Assembly (NCBI GenBank): GCA_902783915.1
Contig: CACZSX010000014.1
Coordinates: forward strand, 1 to 15,802
Reading direction: 5' to 3'
DNA: 15,802 nucleotides
Origin: an uncultured Erysipelotrichaceae bacterium
GTDB lineage: Bacteria > Bacillota_I > Bacilli_A > RF39 > UBA660
The translations under genes were made by a program, and so were the position numbers. The notes beneath the pieces were generated by a model that did not search any database, was not told where the DNA came from, and was given only the letters and a program-made list of their open reading frames with translations. Of this stretch, positions 14,338 to 15,802 are shown piece by piece (positions within the stretch are counted from its first letter, which is position 1; each line of letters starts with the position of its first letter).

Positions 14338-15320
14338 ATTGCCTCCAAACTAATAGCGTGACTAATAGATGGTATATTAAGTTTTTGATTTAACATAGTT
14401 GGTGACATTAAAGCACCTGTTGCAACTAGTAATACTTTTTTTAGTTTTTTCTTTTTCATTTGATTAATTATATAACCATAAGTAACTAATGCACTAGATG
14501 TAGTTCCACTCGCACCTGCTTTTACATCTTGTTTATTTAAGTTATATATCATACAACCACAATCATCATAATTTTTTAATTCAATATTATGTTCTTTTTT
14601 TATTAAATCTTTTAATATATCTTTACCATATCTACCTAAATCTCCTGTTACTATCAAGTCATAATAATCAATTGTTCTTTTTTTATCCTTTAGATGAGCA
14701 TTTATAGTATATGATGCAGCAGGAGCCATAGCAGCACCCATATTAAATGCATCATTTATACCATAATCTACAGCTTTTCCAATTGTAAAAGATTCAACCT
14801 TAATATTTGTTTTAGAACTAGTAAGTAATATACTAGCAGCTCCTGTTGCTGTAAATGTAGTTGTATCTGGTTTTGGTGTACCATATTCAGTTGGATTTCT
14901 ATACTGCTTTTCAGTAACACTATTATTTGCAGATGTTGTACATATACAGTTCTTTATTTCTTTATTTTGTAGCATCATACTCGCAATACCTATAGATAGT
15001 GTACTTGTAGAGCAGGCAGCATATACTCCTATATAATTAATACCCAACCTCTCTGCACTATAATTAGATGCTGTTATTTGATTATTTAAATCACCTGCTA
15101 TAAATAAATCTATATCATCTTTTTTCATATTAGCTTTATTAAGTAATATATTCACACTATCTAAAGCCATTTTTATTTCACCCTGTTCAAAAGTTTTTTC
15201 ACCCATATAAAAATCAGAATATTTTTTATCAAAATATTTTGATAAAGGTCCTTTACTTTCAAACTTACCTACTACTGTACTAGTTTCTTTTATATAAACG
15301 TTATCAAAAGTTATTGTCAT
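14334..15320 (-). CDS. spoVAD: Stage V sporulation protein AD, thiolase-like fold
   Basis: 328 residues. The thiolase-like SpoVAD signature is visible: YAACSTSTLSIGIASMMLQ (C103), then TEYGTPKPDTTTFTATGAAS, and near the C terminus VTGDLGRYGKD, then GCMIYN and VLLVATGALMSPT. The family binds dipicolinic acid on the spore inner membrane without enzymatic condensation. ATG 15320 directly follows the spoVAC stop (15321), with AGGAGG inside the upstream gene. Length and all visible blocks agree with an intact protein. Confidence 0.97.
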   Translation of the reverse strand: MTITFDNVYIKETSTVVGKFESKGPLSKYFDKKYSDFYMGEKTFEQGEIKMALDSVNILLNKANMKKDDIDLFIAGDLNNQITASNYSAERLGINYIGVYAACSTSTLSIGIASMMLQNKEIKNCICTTSANNSVTEKQYRNPTEYGTPKPDTTTFTATGAASILLTSSKTNIKVESFTIGKAVDYGINDAFNMGAAMAPAASYTINAHLKDKKRTIDYYDLIVTGDLGRYGKDILKDLIKKEHNIELKNYDDCGCMIYNLNKQDVKAGASGTTSSALVTYGYIINQMKKKKLKKVLLVATGALMSPTMLNQKLNIPSISHAISLEAI

Positions 15321-15758
15321 TTATCCTCCTATAATTATTCGTACAAGTCCAAATACATAAGCAGCAACAATACCATATAATATTACACTACCCGTTATTT
15401 TAAATATATTAGAACCCAAGCCAGTAATTAATCCATCCTTTTTATATTCTATTGCTGCACTTGTCATACCATGTGCAAATCCCGTAATAGGAACTATTAT
15501 TCCACATCTTACCTTTTCTACCCATTTATCAAAGAAACCTAAAGCAGTAAATAAACTAGAAATAAATATTAATGTAACAATCATATAAGTGCCTGCATCT
15601 TTAATAGTTACATTAAATAAATTAATATACAAATCTATTAAACCTTGACCTACCATTCCAATAAAACCACCAGCAAAAAAAGATAAAAATATGCTTTTTA
15701 TATGATTAATTTTCGGAGTATGTTTTTTTACTAAATTTTTATATTCTTCCTTTGTCAT
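15321..15758 (-). CDS. spoVAC: Stage V sporulation protein AC, DPA channel subunit
   Basis: 145 residues, near the usual length. Three to four membrane helices after a basic N terminus, with the family motif GIIVPITGFAHGMTSAAIEYKKDG (about 87-110), paralogous to the block in spoVAE. In Bacillus, SpoVAC acts as a mechanosensitive channel releasing Ca-dipicolinate. GAGGTGA precedes ATG 15758. A sigma-G-like promoter lies just upstream. spoVAA and spoVAB are not in the window. Confidence 0.95.
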   Translation of the reverse strand: MTKEEYKNLVKKHTPKINHIKSIFLSFFAGGFIGMVGQGLIDLYINLFNVTIKDAGTYMIVTLIFISSLFTALGFFDKWVEKVRCGIIVPITGFAHGMTSAAIEYKKDGLITGLGSNIFKITGSVILYGIVAAYVFGLVRIIIGG

Positions 15759-15773
15759 ATTTCACCTCTTTAT

Positions 15774-15802
15774 TATTATGAAGTGAAATATAATTAATAT
15801 AC
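15774..15802 (-). promoter_or_regulatory. Forespore sigma-G-like promoter of spoVAC-D-E
   Basis: GTATA (15802-15798), a 17-nt spacer and CATAATA (15780-15774). This fits the Bacillus sigma-G consensus (gnATR, 17-18 nt, cAtnnTA), and no good sigma-A match overlaps. The operon is a known sigma-G target in Bacillus. The -35 box abuts the window edge. Confidence 0.65.

Noticed and set aside
1..15802. CRISPR array, tRNA or rRNA genes, insertion sequences
   Set aside because: I saw no regularly spaced direct repeats, tRNA cloverleaf or CCA-ending gene, rRNA segments, or transposase motifs on either strand.

Overview
This is a very AT-rich window using the standard genetic code: TGG encodes Trp, and TGA is a stop, for example in spoVAD and the carboxypeptidase gene. 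Gene content points to an endospore-forming, low-GC Gram-positive bacterium in or near the Bacilli, probably an uncultured gut-type lineage. The evidence is SpoVAC-SpoVAD-SpoVAE, the DnaB/DnaI-type primosome, ScpA-ScpB, a T-box-controlled threonyl-tRNA synthetase, and lipobox and AGGAGG signals. Almost everything is on the minus strand; the one plus-strand gene is a small zinc-ribbon RNHCP gene.

Layout from high to low coordinates, the direction of most transcription: (1) spoVAC-spoVAD-spoVAE (15758-13987) behind a forespore sigma-G-like promoter, closed by a terminator. (2) A membrane-anchored protein of unknown function with its own vegetative promoter; it ends at a hairpin shared with the convergent RNHCP gene. 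(3) Divergent promoters serving RNHCP (+) and scpA-scpB (-). (4) dnaB-dnaI plus a degenerate HNH-like protein, with a promoter inside the end of scpB and a terminator at the end of the HNH-like gene. (5) A VanY-type D,D-carboxypeptidase lipoprotein. (6) A T-box leader followed by an unrecognised 60-residue protein overlapping thrS, whose ThrRS lacks the N-terminal TGS domain. (7) A YhcG/DUF1016-type PDDEXK nuclease, an AI-2E family membrane protein and a dephospho-CoA-kinase-like P-loop protein, ending at a terminator. (8) A large secreted or membrane-anchored protein running off the left edge just as a HINT (Hedgehog/intein) domain begins. This open reading frame covers all of 1-2123.

The core blocks are conserved housekeeping functions: chromosome condensation, helicase loading, tRNA charging and spore germination. 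The order dnaB-dnaI-(x)-thrS recalls Bacillus subtilis from memory. The most unusual items are the HINT-tailed surface protein with tandem Cys repeats, the HNH-like protein in the primosome operon, the T-box/small protein/TGS-less ThrRS arrangement, and extreme compaction. Terminators overlap stop codons, promoters sit inside upstream genes, and several predicted 5' leaders are only about 10-18 nt.
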